A stretch of 64,000 nt of DNA from Alkalicoccobacillus porphyridii (GTDB lineage Bacteria > Bacillota > Bacilli > Bacillales > Bacillaceae_D), in the NCBI RefSeq assembly GCF_007293315.1, contig NZ_VLXZ01000013.1:51556-115555 (forward strand), read 5' to 3'. Positions 25,802 to 36,224 of this stretch are shown piece by piece. Position numbers and translations under genes: made by a program. The stretch's first letter is position 1; the number at the start of each line of letters is the position of its first letter. The notes beneath the pieces are model-generated. The model did no database searches and had not been told where the DNA came from. It saw only the letters and a list, made by a program, of their open reading frames with translations.

Positions 25802-26923
25802 TTAAACTTCACGTCCTTCATTCATTCGTTTTATAGGAAACGATCCTCTGATTTCAAATTGGTCTCTTTTTATACCTGCCTGGAACTGTCCATTCAATGA
25901 GATAAAACGAGCACGTAGATTTTTTAGACCAAAGCCTTCCTTCCATATTGCTTGATAAACACGGTTAGACATTCTCAAGCCATAGCTATGCTCTCCTATG
26001 ACTTCTAATGTTAGCTCCACTTCACGCGTGTGAGCGTGTCGCATCGCATTCGTCAAGCCTTCTTGGATAAAACGGTAGACAGCCACGTTTTGCTCTTCGT
26101 TCAGAATAATAGACATTGCCTGAGGTTTAGTCACTAGCTGAACTCTGACATGACTTTCTGCTTCAAGCTTCCGAATCAACTGTATGACAGCTTCAATCCC
26201 TTTTACGGACTCAATTTGCAAAGCATGTACCGATTCACGCATCTCCTGCAAGCTCTGCCGTGCCATATCTTTAGATTGCTTTAATAACCTCTGTTGATCA
26301 GGCATTGAACTTAACTGGAACTCCACCATTTGTAGCTGCATCATTAAAGCCGTTAATTGGTGACCCACTGAGTCATGTAAGTCTCGTGCGATGCGGTTTC
26401 GCTCTTTTGCAGCAGCGCTTTGCTCCTGGTCTCTTAATTGGCGATTCATTTTTCGGTATTCGCTTAGATAGGCGTGGTGATCAGCCTGATATTTTTGATT
26501 AGAGATTGTGAGCTTTTTTATCAAATAGAGAGTGGACAAAAAGATAACGTATTGCATAATCATAAACAAGGCAAAAGCTAAATCAAAAGAGAAATACAAT
26601 GCGTGTGTACTAAGAAGAAATCCACTTAGAATAAGGGGGAGAATGCTAGCATGGTTCTTATCTAAGCTATACATGATGGCAAATATATAATACAGAATAT
26701 ATGGACTATAAATAGCTGGCGGGAGAATGAACAAATGAATACATCCAAATATACTTACAAGAATGCTAAAAAAAATGATAGGTGACGTCCAAAGGCGTTT
26801 CGAGCTAAAAAAAGCAACAAACACACCCATAAACAGCCAGAATTCATAGGATACGATCATGCTTGTCTGCTCTAGGATCATACAAATTATAGCTAAAGCC
26901 ATTCCACTAAATGAATATTTCAA
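25802..26923 (-). CDS. Sensor histidine kinase (HisKA_3), LnrJ-like
   Basis: This protein of about 373 residues has six membrane segments in the first 145 residues with very short loops. Then come a coiled coil, the HisKA_3 motif RNRIARDLHDSVGHQL with the phosphorylated histidine, and an ATP-binding C-terminus (EGLTNAMRHAHTREVEL). Short loops suggest it senses damage or ligands within the membrane. TTG at 26923 is preferred to the ATG at 26938 because GGAGG lies seven bases before it. Confidence 0.88.
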   Translation of the reverse strand: MKYSFSGMALAIICMILEQTSMIVSYEFWLFMGVFVAFFSSKRLWTSPIIFFSILVSIFGCIHLFILPPAIYSPYILYYIFAIMYSLDKNHASILPLILSGFLLSTHALYFSFDLAFALFMIMQYVIFLSTLYLIKKLTISNQKYQADHHAYLSEYRKMNRQLRDQEQSAAAKERNRIARDLHDSVGHQLTALMMQLQMVEFQLSSMPDQQRLLKQSKDMARQSLQEMRESVHALQIESVKGIEAVIQLIRKLEAESHVRVQLVTKPQAMSIILNEEQNVAVYRFIQEGLTNAMRHAHTREVELTLEVIGEHSYGLRMSNRVYQAIWKEGFGLKNLRARFISLNGQFQAGIKRDQFEIRGSFPIKRMNEGREV

Positions 26924-26999
26924 CTTTTCACCTCCCATATCCTTCCTGCTCTATTTTACGTTATCACACTATTCATTGTTCGTTAACAAAAATAAATAA

Positions 27000-27034
27000 A
27001 AAGGCACCCATCAATTGGAATTGATGAATGCCTT
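27000..27034 (-). terminator. Terminator overlapping the 3' end of the DUF6171-like gene
   Basis: AAGGCA...ATCAATT and AATTGAT...TGCCTT form the stem on the minus strand, with a T-rich tail. The last codons and the stop lie inside the hairpin. Confidence 0.75.
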
Positions 27035-27280
27035 CCATTTGTTTTGCCCTGGAAACGGACAGCTTTTATATGCTAATCTCGCTCTAAATTGAACGAAGCA
27101 GCCGCAATGCTGGCAGGTGGTTTCATGTGATAATGAAGGGCACTGCTCGCATTCGCGTAACCGTTGTTGATAGACATCATCATTCGTAAGATCTGTCTCA
27201 AACTTCAGCTGCTCTTCAACTAGCTGCTGTACCGTGGTATTTTGTAATTCTTCCTTTAACAAACAACCTTTACATGCCAT
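27011..27280 (-). CDS. Small Cys-rich (zinc-ribbon-like) protein, DUF6171 type
   Basis: This 89-residue protein has an N-terminal CxxC (MACKGCLL), a second cluster CEQCPSL, then CQHCGCFVQFRARLAYKSCPF. The spacing suggests one or two bound metal ions. It starts 12 bases after abfA and its ribosome site overlaps the abfA stop region, so it is probably co-transcribed. Function unknown; the DUF assignment is from memory of the pattern. Confidence 0.7.
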   Translation of the reverse strand: MACKGCLLKEELQNTTVQQLVEEQLKFETDLTNDDVYQQRLRECEQCPSLSHETTCQHCGCFVQFRARLAYKSCPFPGQNKWKAFINSN

Positions 27281-27292
27281 TGAATCAGACCT

Positions 27293-28756
27293 CTAGGTTA
27301 ATTTGATGACAGAAACAGACATTGGAGGAATACTTACTGATAATTTACTATCCTTTATCGTTATACCTTCAAGCGTTTGAGGTTCCACATCATTTGGATT
27401 CTCAAACGTATTCCGGCCATTCATGGAATCTGCCGTGAGAATGGTGCCTTCCGCTTGATCCGGAGCTGTCTCCCACCCTCTTAATTCAACATCAAACTCA
27501 GCCGAATCCTTTAAACCAAAGTGGCAAATGGATAAATGAACCTCACCTGCCGCATTTTTAGAGGCACTGACATGAAGGTTCTTATCTAGCGAAGCTTCAT
27601 GAATTTGAATAGACGTCGCGTCCTTATGAACCTTATACATATTAAATACATGGTATGTCGGCGTTAGAACGATTTGGTCTCCTTCTGTTAAGACCACAGA
27701 CTGAAGAACATTCACAGTTTGAGCAATATTCGCCATACGAACTCGGTCTGAATGATTATGGAATATATTTAGAGTTACACCAGCTACTAGTGCGTCACGA
27801 ATGGTATTCTGCTGAAAAAGAAAACCTGGATTTGTTCCTGGCTCTACGTCATACCATGTTCCCCATTCATCAACAATTAAAGCGACTCTTTTCTCGGGAT
27901 CATATTGATCCATGATAGAGCTATGTTTTGTCACTAATTCATCCATATAAAGCGCCCGTTCCATTGTTTTTTCCCATTCAGCTTCTGTAAACTCTGTAGC
28001 TGAGCCTTTTTGATTCCATTCAGGACCTGGAATTGTATAATGGTGCAGCGTAAGCGCATCCATAAATCTAGTAGCCTCTTTCATTAAGACCTCTGTCCAA
28101 TGATAGTTATCTACATTTGGTCCGCAGGCAATTTTGAAAATTTTATTGTCGCCAAAATTTCTTACGTACGTTTGAAATTGACGATATAAATCTGCATAGT
28201 ATTCTGGTCGCATGTTTCCACCGCAGCCCCAGTTTTCATTGCCGACACCAAAGTAAGTCATAGACCATGGCTTTTCCTGTCCGTTTTCACGTCTCAGGTT
28301 AGCCATCGGTGATTCTCCATCAAATGTAATGTACTCGACCCATTCCTGCATTTCTTGAACCGTGCCACTACCTACGTTCCCATTCACATACGGCTCAGCG
28401 CCAAGTAGTTCACACAAAAGGAAAAACTCATGCGTACCAAAATGATTGTTCTCCACAACTCCGCCCCAGTGTGTATTAACCATCCGCTTTCTTCCTTCTC
28501 TAGGACCAATTCCGTCCTTCCAATGATACTCATCAGCAAAGCACCCACCTGGCCAGCGAAGCACAGGAATCTCAAGATCCTTTAATGCCTGCAGAACATC
28601 ATTTCTAATTCCTTTCGTATTAGGGATGGAGGAGTCCTCGCCTATCCAGATTCCTTCATAAATACATCTTCCTAGATGCTCAGCAAAATGTCCGTGAATA
28701 TTTCGGTTAATCACAGCTTTTTCTACATCAGCGTGCAATACAACTTTGTTTGTCAT
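27293..28756 (-). CDS. abfA: Intracellular alpha-L-arabinofuranosidase, GH51
   Basis: This 487-residue enzyme removes terminal arabinofuranose from arabinan or arabinoxylan oligosaccharides. The acid/base glutamate is in [13 protein letters not shown] and the nucleophile in [12 protein letters not shown]. There is no signal peptide, so it acts on imported oligomers. [18 protein letters not shown] is the family substrate loop. ATG is preceded by AGGGGGA. A near-consensus cre site lies upstream, consistent with catabolite repression; no arabinose-use genes are adjacent. Confidence 0.95.
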   Translation of the reverse strand: MTNKVVLHADVEKAVINRNIHGHFAEHLGRCIYEGIWIGEDSSIPNTKGIRNDVLQALKDLEIPVLRWPGGCFADEYHWKDGIGPREGRKRMVNTHWGGVVENNHFGTHEFFLLCELLGAEPYVNGNVGSGTVQEMQEWVEYITFDGESPMANLRRENGQEKPWSMTYFGVGNENWGCGGNMRPEYYADLYRQFQTYVRNFGDNKIFKIACGPNVDNYHWTEVLMKEATRFMDALTLHHYTIPGPEWNQKGSATEFTEAEWEKTMERALYMDELVTKHSSIMDQYDPEKRVALIVDEWGTWYDVEPGTNPGFLFQQNTIRDALVAGVTLNIFHNHSDRVRMANIAQTVNVLQSVVLTEGDQIVLTPTYHVFNMYKVHKDATSIQIHEASLDKNLHVSASKNAAGEVHLSICHFGLKDSAEFDVELRGWETAPDQAEGTILTADSMNGRNTFENPNDVEPQTLEGITIKDSKLSVSIPPMSVSVIKLT

Positions 28757-28782
28757 TCAACATCCCCCTAAACAGCACTAAA

Positions 28783-28796
28783 TAATAGCGCTTACA
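28783..28796 (-). promoter_or_regulatory. Probable cre site upstream of abfA
   Basis: On the minus strand TGTAAGCGCTATTA matches the cre consensus TGWAAnCGnTnWCA at all but one position and lies 27 bases upstream of the abfA start. Confidence 0.6.
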
Positions 28797-28918
28797 TTTT
28801 ATATGTCTATCTTATACGTACAACTTCCATTCGTCTAGGACTTTCTATCTTTTTATGAAACTAATTTTAGTAAGAGGGTTGGATTGGGCCGACTCCTGGT
28901 GAAGGGCGGATGTGGAAG

Positions 28919-29275
28919 ATGCTCGGATTATGGACCCCCTTGCTCGTTTTTGAGAAGTAGATGCGCGGAAATACCGATTATGCGCGATACTAGTGTTTGC
29001 ATGCGCGATTTTAGCCTCCGCGTGCGCAATTTTTTTCAGGATGCGCGGAATCGACGTTTACATGCGCGATAACAACCTTCCACTTCATTTGTTATGGAGG
29101 GGAGGCACCAGATTAGGCCGATGCGCGGAATATGGACCCTTCTGCTCGTTTTTGAGGTGCATCTGCGCGGAAAAATCGATTATGCGCGATACTAGAGTCT
29201 CCATACGCGATCTTTGCCTCCGCGTGCTCGATTTTTTTCAGAATGCGCGGAATCAACGTTTCCATGCGCGAACTT
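28919..29275 (+). repeat. Phased TGCGCG repeat, two tandem ~201-bp units
   Basis: Two copies begin at 28919 and 29122. Each carries eight TGCGCG-like hexamers (TGCTCG, TGCGCA and TACGCG variants). Positions are 28919, 28941, 28962, 28981, 29002, 29023, 29042, 29063 and 29122, 29143, 29164, 29183, 29204, 29225, 29244, 29265. Spacing is about two helical turns throughout. Frames read in it are low-complexity and not credible genes. It fills the gene-free gap between the flippase and abfA. Confidence 0.9.
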
Positions 29276-29309
29276 AACTCCCCCCTCCCCAAAAAAAAGC
29301 TCCACTCAC

Positions 29310-30647
29310 TTAGCTCCACCGTTGCTTTCTCGATTGGGTTAAGATTAGCGTTAAGCCTAGCTTTTCTGTGATGGTTACATAATGCATGAGGGTAAGTAAA
29401 ACGGCGCCTACATTCATGCCGATGATGATTCCGTGCATTTGCAGGGAGGGAAGAGATCCTAGTGTAAACATGAGCAAAAAGGAAACACCTGTTGACCAGA
29501 CTGAATGCATAAAGGCCTCTCGGACCAATCCAATCCCGATGAGATAGGCTTGCATTGGGATGGCAAAGTAATGAAAAAGAAAATAAGGTACAAGTAACGT
29601 TAAATAGCCTGATGCTGGAGAATGCTCAAAGAATAAATCAGTCATAGGCTCGGCCAAAAAATAGAACGTCATAACCACAGGTAAGCTGTAGGCTAGGGTT
29701 ATCCCCATTGCCTGGCGGAGCAATTTCGCAAGGGAGGGAAAATCGCCCTTAGCATAGCCTGAGGAAACAAGTGGCACCATGACTGTGAGAAGAGAGTGTG
29801 CGATAAAGGCTGGGAAGAACCCAATGGTAAAAGCCACACCGGCAAGCTTTCCATATTGAATGAGTGCCATGCTCTCTAGTAAACCGGCTTTAGAGAGGGC
29901 CGTTGTAATTAAGAAGGGTTTGATGGCAAATGTGATCGCATGAAATACACGTAATCCCGTGGTCGGAAGGGATACGGAGAGGATTGAGCGATACATTTCC
30001 TTTGCTTGAATTTCTTCTTTTGGCTCCCTCCTTAATCGATGGATCTGTAGAATAAAGGCGGTTCCCATATAAAATAAAACAAGAATTTCGCTTAGAACCA
30101 CTGTACCTAATGCAACAAAGATAGCCGTTTGACTTTGAAACTGGAATAATTGAAAGATTCCATATAGAAATAACAGCTGTGCTCCTCGTTTCAGTAAATT
30201 AATGACGGCGATTTTTTTTGTATGCTGAGCCCCTACAAAGTAACCTCGAGCTACTGATGAAAATGTGACTACTGGTACAAGCAATATAAGGAGCCACTTC
30301 ACCATGGGATGATAGGGATCAAGAACTGATAGATTTGGAAGCACGATGAAGGCGGCTGTTAAACAAGTGAGAGCTACAATGATTGCCAGCCTTAATGCTG
30401 CTTTTAATAGACTGATATGCTGATTGACAGGGCGTTCCGCCACCATTTTTGATACAGAGACCTGCATTTCTAGGCTTGAGAGTACCACCACAAAAACTAG
30501 TGTAGGCAGAATGGCCATATACAATCCAAAGTTGTGTTCGCCCAGCTCATTGGCGAGAACAACGTTTATTAGAAATTCTAAGGATTCACCTGCAAGCGCG
30601 GCTCCGCTTAATAACAATGCTCCACGAAAAAAAGGGTTCATGCACAT
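29310..30647 (-). CDS. Polysaccharide/lipid flippase-like membrane protein (MOP superfamily, SpoVB/YkvU-like)
   Basis: This 445-residue protein has about 12-14 membrane segments across its length. The N-terminal pattern (FFRGALLLSGAALAGESLEFLINVVLANELGEHNFGLYMAILP) and GYFVGAQHTKK match the Wzx/SpoVB/YkvU branch of the MOP superfamily, which flips lipid-linked saccharides or is used during sporulation. I place the start at the ATG at 30647, five bases after AAGGAG; the longest frame starts at 30665. Neighbours give no substrate clue. Confidence 0.8.
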   Translation of the reverse strand: MCMNPFFRGALLLSGAALAGESLEFLINVVLANELGEHNFGLYMAILPTLVFVVVLSSLEMQVSVSKMVAERPVNQHISLLKAALRLAIIVALTCLTAAFIVLPNLSVLDPYHPMVKWLLILLVPVVTFSSVARGYFVGAQHTKKIAVINLLKRGAQLLFLYGIFQLFQFQSQTAIFVALGTVVLSEILVLFYMGTAFILQIHRLRREPKEEIQAKEMYRSILSVSLPTTGLRVFHAITFAIKPFLITTALSKAGLLESMALIQYGKLAGVAFTIGFFPAFIAHSLLTVMVPLVSSGYAKGDFPSLAKLLRQAMGITLAYSLPVVMTFYFLAEPMTDLFFEHSPASGYLTLLVPYFLFHYFAIPMQAYLIGIGLVREAFMHSVWSTGVSFLLMFTLGSLPSLQMHGIIIGMNVGAVLLTLMHYVTITEKLGLTLILTQSRKQRWS

Positions 30648-30756
30648 GTCCACTCCTTTATCCATCTCTCCTACTACATATATGAGTGGAGTTCAGTAAA
30701 TATGGTACAACCCATAAATAAAGAAGTATTTCACGTGATAAACCCTTTTTAAAGTA

Positions 30757-31305
30757 TTAATTTATATCCCATAGCTCTTGTCTTGAGGTTGTGATCGCAT
30801 GAGCTCCTGAAGCGAGGGCACGATCAATTTCGTCCTTTGATTCAATGAGTCCACCTGTGATAATGGAAATTCCAGTTGCAGTTTGAACTCTTTTTATTAA
30901 ATCTGGAACGACGCCTGGCAGCACCTCAATGAGGTCTGGCTGGACTTTATCAGCAAGCCTGTAGCTCGTTTCCAAGGCAATCGTGTCTAAGAGAAATAAA
31001 CGTTGGATCGCGAGTAATCCATTTTTTTTTGCGGTTTTGAGCACATCTGCTCGCGTTGAAATTAAGCCAGCTGGACGCACGGTCTGACACAGAAATTCCG
31101 CCGCGTATTTATCACTCTTTAATCCTTGAATCATATCTGCATGCAGCAATAGCTTTTTTTTCTTAGCCTTTGCATACTTTGAAACCACGACCAGCTGCGA
31201 GATGTGAAGGTCAAGTATGACAATATAGGTATAGTTGCTCTCCAGCACCTTTTCAAAGTCTTTCATTTTCTTAATTGCCGGCAGAATGGTTTGACCATCA
31301 AACAT
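30757..31305 (-). CDS. glpP: Glycerol-3-phosphate-responsive antiterminator
   Basis: This 182-residue TIM-barrel-like RNA-binding protein, when bound to glycerol 3-phosphate, lets RNA polymerase read through leader terminators of glp genes. Family features are YIVILDLHISQL, HADMIQGLKSDKYAAEFL and the phosphate-binding ITGGLIESKDEI with GAHAITTS near the end. It lies 28 bases after glpD, unlike B. subtilis where glpP precedes glpF. ATG is preceded by AGGAGAG. Being downstream of the glpD leader, it probably controls its own expression. Confidence 0.94.
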   Translation of the reverse strand: MFDGQTILPAIKKMKDFEKVLESNYTYIVILDLHISQLVVVSKYAKAKKKKLLLHADMIQGLKSDKYAAEFLCQTVRPAGLISTRADVLKTAKKNGLLAIQRLFLLDTIALETSYRLADKVQPDLIEVLPGVVPDLIKRVQTATGISIITGGLIESKDEIDRALASGAHAITTSRQELWDIN

Positions 31306-31333
31306 TGTACAGCTCTCCTAATCCATATACAGT

Positions 31334-32974
31334 CTAAACGGAGTGTTTAAATGAAACGGCCTCAATTTGCTTGTCCAACTCACTTGTAAATTGTTGTGTT
31401 TGTTCAGGACTCCAGCCTAGCTGTTTCTCCATTTCATTCATCACCGTGCTCTTATATGCTAACACCTTATCTATATGAAAGTATAGATAGCCCGTGCGAC
31501 GAACAAAGAAATCCAGTGGTGTAGCTGTCATTTCATGCTCAAGTGCATATCTTAATGAAGCGTATAAATACCTTGGCATCTCGGATTCATCTGCCTCTTT
31601 AACGTATTCAAACACTTGTTCAATATTTGAGCCGTATCGATGAACCAGCTCTGTTGCTTCCCCTTCGTTTAAACCTAGCTCCATGCCTTTTTCTGATTGC
31701 TCTTTTACAAAGGTTTCAAATTGATGTGAGCCCCCAACATCTCCTCCTGAAAGGAGCATTTTCTCTGTATTACAGTCAGGATAGTCTCCCGATAGCTCTT
31801 TTGTTACCATGCTTACGACGCTATCAGCCATTTTACGGTAGCCGGTCAGCTTTCCACCTGCAATGGTAAACAATCCACTTTCAGAACGAAAGATTTCATC
31901 TTTACGTGAGATATCAGATGGATCCTTGCCTTCTTCGTGAATAAGTGGTCGTAGCCCAGACCAACTTGATTCCACATCTTCTGCGTGCAAATCAAGCTCC
32001 GGAAACATTCCATTTGCTGCACGCAGAATATAATCTGCGTCCTCTTTTGTTACTCCGGGCTCTGCTTGATCTCCTTTGTAGTTTGTATCTGTTGTTCCAA
32101 TATACGTCTTACCTTCACGCGGAATCGCAAACATCATTCGTCCATCCTTAAAAGGCGTGTCAAAATACAATGCGCTTTTGAGCGGGAATCTTTTTCCGCT
32201 CACAACTAAGTGAACACCTTTAGTTAAATGAATGGTTTTACCTTTTTTAGAGTTATCCTTCTCGCGTAATAAATCAACCCAAGGTCCAGTGGCATTCACT
32301 ATTTTTTTTGCATAAATGTCGGTTTTTTTCCCTGTGATTAGGTCTGTTACTTGGACACCTACAACCTTTTTATCTTTATACAGGAAGTTCTCAGCCTTAA
32401 CATAATTTGAAACGAGAAGTCCTTTTTCTTCCGCTTTTTTCATTACCTCTATTGTCAGCCTGGCATCGTCTGTGCGGTATTCAACATATAAACCAGCGCC
32501 CTTTAAGCCCTCTTTATTAAGTAAAGGCTCTTTAGCAATGGCGTTTTCCGTTTTAAGCATGTTACGTCGTTCTTCCTTTTTGACGCCCGCAAGAAAATCA
32601 TAGACCTTCAAACCGAGGGAGGTCGTGACATAATTAAAGGTTCCTCCTTTGTAGAAGGGTAACATCATCCATAATGGCGTAGTCACGTGAGGTGCATTTT
32701 CGTAAACAATGGCTCGTTCCTTTCCCACGTCTGCAACCAGTTTAATCTCAAATTGTTTTAGGTAGCGCAGACCTCCATGGATAAGTTTCGTGGAACGGCT
32801 GGACGTACCTGCAGCAAAGTCCTGCATTTCAATGAGTCCCGTTCTTAGTCCTCTGTCTGACGCATCAAGTCCAATACCTGCTCCCGTTATACCTCCTCCG
32901 ATGACTAATAAATCTAATTCTTCATTGGCCATGTTTTCTACATTGTTAATGCGCTGTTCGTATGAAAATCCCAT
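31334..32974 (-). CDS. glpD: Aerobic glycerol-3-phosphate dehydrogenase
   Basis: This 546-residue FAD enzyme at the membrane face oxidises glycerol 3-phosphate to dihydroxyacetone phosphate and feeds electrons to the quinone pool. The FAD motif LLVIGGGITGAGIGLDASDRG is near residue 22 and AGTSSRSTKLIHGGLRYL follows. The ATG at 32974 with GGGGAG is chosen over the 13-residue longer frame. Its mRNA leader carries a large terminator hairpin that GlpP should control. Confidence 0.95.
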   Translation of the reverse strand: MGFSYEQRINNVENMANEELDLLVIGGGITGAGIGLDASDRGLRTGLIEMQDFAAGTSSRSTKLIHGGLRYLKQFEIKLVADVGKERAIVYENAPHVTTPLWMMLPFYKGGTFNYVTTSLGLKVYDFLAGVKKEERRNMLKTENAIAKEPLLNKEGLKGAGLYVEYRTDDARLTIEVMKKAEEKGLLVSNYVKAENFLYKDKKVVGVQVTDLITGKKTDIYAKKIVNATGPWVDLLREKDNSKKGKTIHLTKGVHLVVSGKRFPLKSALYFDTPFKDGRMMFAIPREGKTYIGTTDTNYKGDQAEPGVTKEDADYILRAANGMFPELDLHAEDVESSWSGLRPLIHEEGKDPSDISRKDEIFRSESGLFTIAGGKLTGYRKMADSVVSMVTKELSGDYPDCNTEKMLLSGGDVGGSHQFETFVKEQSEKGMELGLNEGEATELVHRYGSNIEQVFEYVKEADESEMPRYLYASLRYALEHEMTATPLDFFVRRTGYLYFHIDKVLAYKSTVMNEMEKQLGWSPEQTQQFTSELDKQIEAVSFKHSV

Positions 32975-33015
32975 ATTCTCCACTCCCCAATCAATGTATC
33001 TAAGAAAAAACAAAA

Positions 33016-33077
33016 GGAGACCACAGCAAATTCCAGTCCCGTTTTGTGCTCAGGAACATTGGAATGCTGTGGCCTCC
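33016..33077 (-). promoter_or_regulatory. glpD leader: GlpP-controlled terminator
   Basis: On the minus strand GGAGGCCACAGCATTCCA pairs with TGGAATTTGCTGTGGTCTCC across a 24-base loop, followed by TTTTGTTTTTTC, about 40 bases before the glpD start. An analogous leader hairpin upstream of glpD in B. subtilis is the target of GlpP antitermination. Confidence 0.85.
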
Positions 33078-33110
33078 TCATCATCTCAGACCGTTATTAA
33101 CTTATCTAGA

Positions 33111-33139
33111 ATTATAATCCACTTACAGTCTTTCGTAAA
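33111..33139 (-). promoter_or_regulatory. glpD sigma-A promoter
   Basis: On the minus strand TTTACG (33134-33139), 17 bases, then TATAAT (33111-33116) lies directly upstream of the leader hairpin. Confidence 0.7.
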
Positions 33140-33178
33140 GCATTATGCTCGAGGAGGATTCCGATCAACCTGGCGAAT

Positions 33179-34696
<1,518 letters not shown>

Positions 34697-34709
34697 CTAC
34701 TTTATAATA

Positions 34710-35531
34710 TTACTGATTAAGTGTGTCAGTTTCATTCTTCTTACTGAATGAAAACAAAGATGAAATAACGATTAAAACTCCAATCGAAGCGATGCCAACA
34801 ATAGCGCCAATGATTGAGCTTTCCAGAAAAATAAACTGATAAAAGACAGCCCCTAGCACTCCTCCAAGTACGGGTCCAACAATTGGGACCCATGAGTAAC
34901 TCCAATTAGATGAGCCCTTATCATGAATTGGTAAGAGGAAATGAGCCAATCTCGGACCAAAATCACGTGCTGGATTGATAGCATAACCTGTAGGACCCCC
35001 AAGAGAAAAACCAATCGCTGTTATTAACAATCCAACGATAAAAGGGTTTAATCCTTCTGCAAATTGATTTGCTCCAATAGCAAGTAGTCCAAATATCAGC
35101 ATGGCTGTGCCAATGGCTTCACTAATGACATTAGACGGAGAGTGAGGAATAGCAGGATCTGTTGCAAAGACACTAAGTTTTAAATCTTTATCCTTTGTTT
35201 CCTTCCAGTGTGGTAAATAATGAAGATATACAACACATGCTCCGATGAAGGCCCCTAGCAGCTGTCCTGCGATATAAGCTGGCACCATGCTCCACGGAAA
35301 CTCACCAATGACTGCAAAAGAAAGGGTAACAGCCGGGTTAATATGAGCATCACTCACTGTTCCCGATACATAAACGCCCATCGTGACAGCTAAACCCCAG
35401 GCAACACAAATGGCTATCCATCCTGCCCCTTCAGCCTTCGATTTTTTAAGTAGATTTCCAGCGATGACACCGCCACCCAAAATTAACAATACCATGGTTC
35501 CAAACATTTCTGCCAAGAATTCTGCTAACAT
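34710..35531 (-). CDS. glpF: Glycerol uptake facilitator (aquaglyceroporin)
   Basis: This 273-residue six-segment channel for glycerol has both NPA boxes, at residues 65-67 (DAHINPAVTL) and 186-188 (AINPARDFGPR); the aspartate after the second is typical of glycerol facilitators. The ATG at 35531 follows AGGAGGAAGATAC, so 14 residues of the longest frame are dropped. It is the first gene of glpFK, with a promoter and a GlpP-type leader upstream. Confidence 0.95.
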   Translation of the reverse strand: MLAEFLAEMFGTMVLLILGGGVIAGNLLKKSKAEGAGWIAICVAWGLAVTMGVYVSGTVSDAHINPAVTLSFAVIGEFPWSMVPAYIAGQLLGAFIGACVVYLHYLPHWKETKDKDLKLSVFATDPAIPHSPSNVISEAIGTAMLIFGLLAIGANQFAEGLNPFIVGLLITAIGFSLGGPTGYAINPARDFGPRLAHFLLPIHDKGSSNWSYSWVPIVGPVLGGVLGAVFYQFIFLESSIIGAIVGIASIGVLIVISSLFSFSKKNETDTLNQ

Positions 35532-35582
35532 GTATCTTCCTCCTTGATGATTAACTACCCTATAAAGTGGCATTTGTAACGC

Positions 35583-35641
35583 AAAAAAGAACAGCTTCCT
35601 ACCTCAATAGTGTGTTCACTACTGAGGTAAAAAGCTGCTCT
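35583..35641 (-). promoter_or_regulatory. glpFK leader: GlpP-controlled terminator
   Basis: On the minus strand AGAGCAGCTT pairs with AAGCTGTTCT, and inside it ACCTCAGTAGTG pairs with CACTATTGAGGT, followed by TTTTTTGCG. It lies between the promoter and glpF, the position expected for GlpP antitermination. Confidence 0.82.
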
Positions 35642-35678
35642 CATTGGCTCATCAGCTTGGCTTTATAAACTTACCCCC

Positions 35679-35707
35679 ACTATAACGTACTCAATTATTT
35701 TTGTAAA
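35679..35707 (-). promoter_or_regulatory. glpFK sigma-A promoter
   Basis: On the minus strand TTTACA (35702-35707), 17 bases, TATAGT (35679-35684) precedes the leader hairpin. Confidence 0.75.
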
Positions 35708-35774
35708 CCCTTTCTTGGACTGTGTCCAAGTTTATATGTTAATAAGTCTGGAAGATTTATGGGCAGAGGGTTGC

Positions 35775-36166
35775 TCATGATTTTATTTCTTCGTCCGTCG
35801 CTCCCAAAATTGGGGGCACTTACCCGAGGCAAGGTAATGATCTAACCCAACTACGTCTATTTATCTCAATGTACCTTTTCATCGAGGCCACTGAATAAAA
35901 AGTTTTTTGTTGGTCATTTGTCTAATCGGTAACATGAGCGGAAGGAGAACCCTTAGACTCCTGCGGAACAGAACGAGTCTGAAGACATCGACGTGGTGGT
36001 TTTCCACTTCGAGGGCTGAGGCCGTTCCCGCGGAAAGCGTAGGGTTCTCCTGTAGCGGTGCATACGAGCTTAATTCTAGTTGACAGATGACTTTTTCAGT
36101 GACCTCCTTTTCATCCCGCAGAAGGCGGCCTCTAAATTTGTTCGCTTGTTTTAGGGTAGGCATTAG
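35775..36166 (+). repeat. Composite repeat copy C: host repeat split by MITE-like core
   Basis: Host left half (35775-35883) starts CATGATTTT and contains CGTCCGTCGCTCCCAAAATT and ATCTCAATGTACC. The right half (36107-36163) contains CATCCCGCAG and TTCGCTTGTTTTAGGGTAGG. Both match copy D when the core is removed. With the glpF leader it fills the gene-free region 35.6-36.2 kb. Confidence 0.8.
35884..36106 (+). mobile_element. MITE-like element, copy C (223 bp)
   Basis: Ends are GAGGCCACTGAATAAAA and CTTTTTCAGTGACCTC, with a perfect 9-base duplication CTTTTCATC at 35875-35883 and 36107-36115. Interior inverted pairs GGAGAACCC / GGGTTCTCC are conserved with A and B, while the central stem has drifted on both arms (GACGTGG with CCACTTC). 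Confidence 0.82.
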
Positions 36167-36224
36167 TATGACTATTTAAATATTAATAAGTACTTTACCC
36201 TTTCTTGTACAACAGAAGGGTTGA

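Noticed and set aside
28884..29319. Frames through the TGCGCG repeat, and a possible CRISPR array
   Set aside because: Hexamers are too short for CRISPR repeats, intervals of 13-15 bases are too short for spacers, and both units share the same intervals; frames are accidental.
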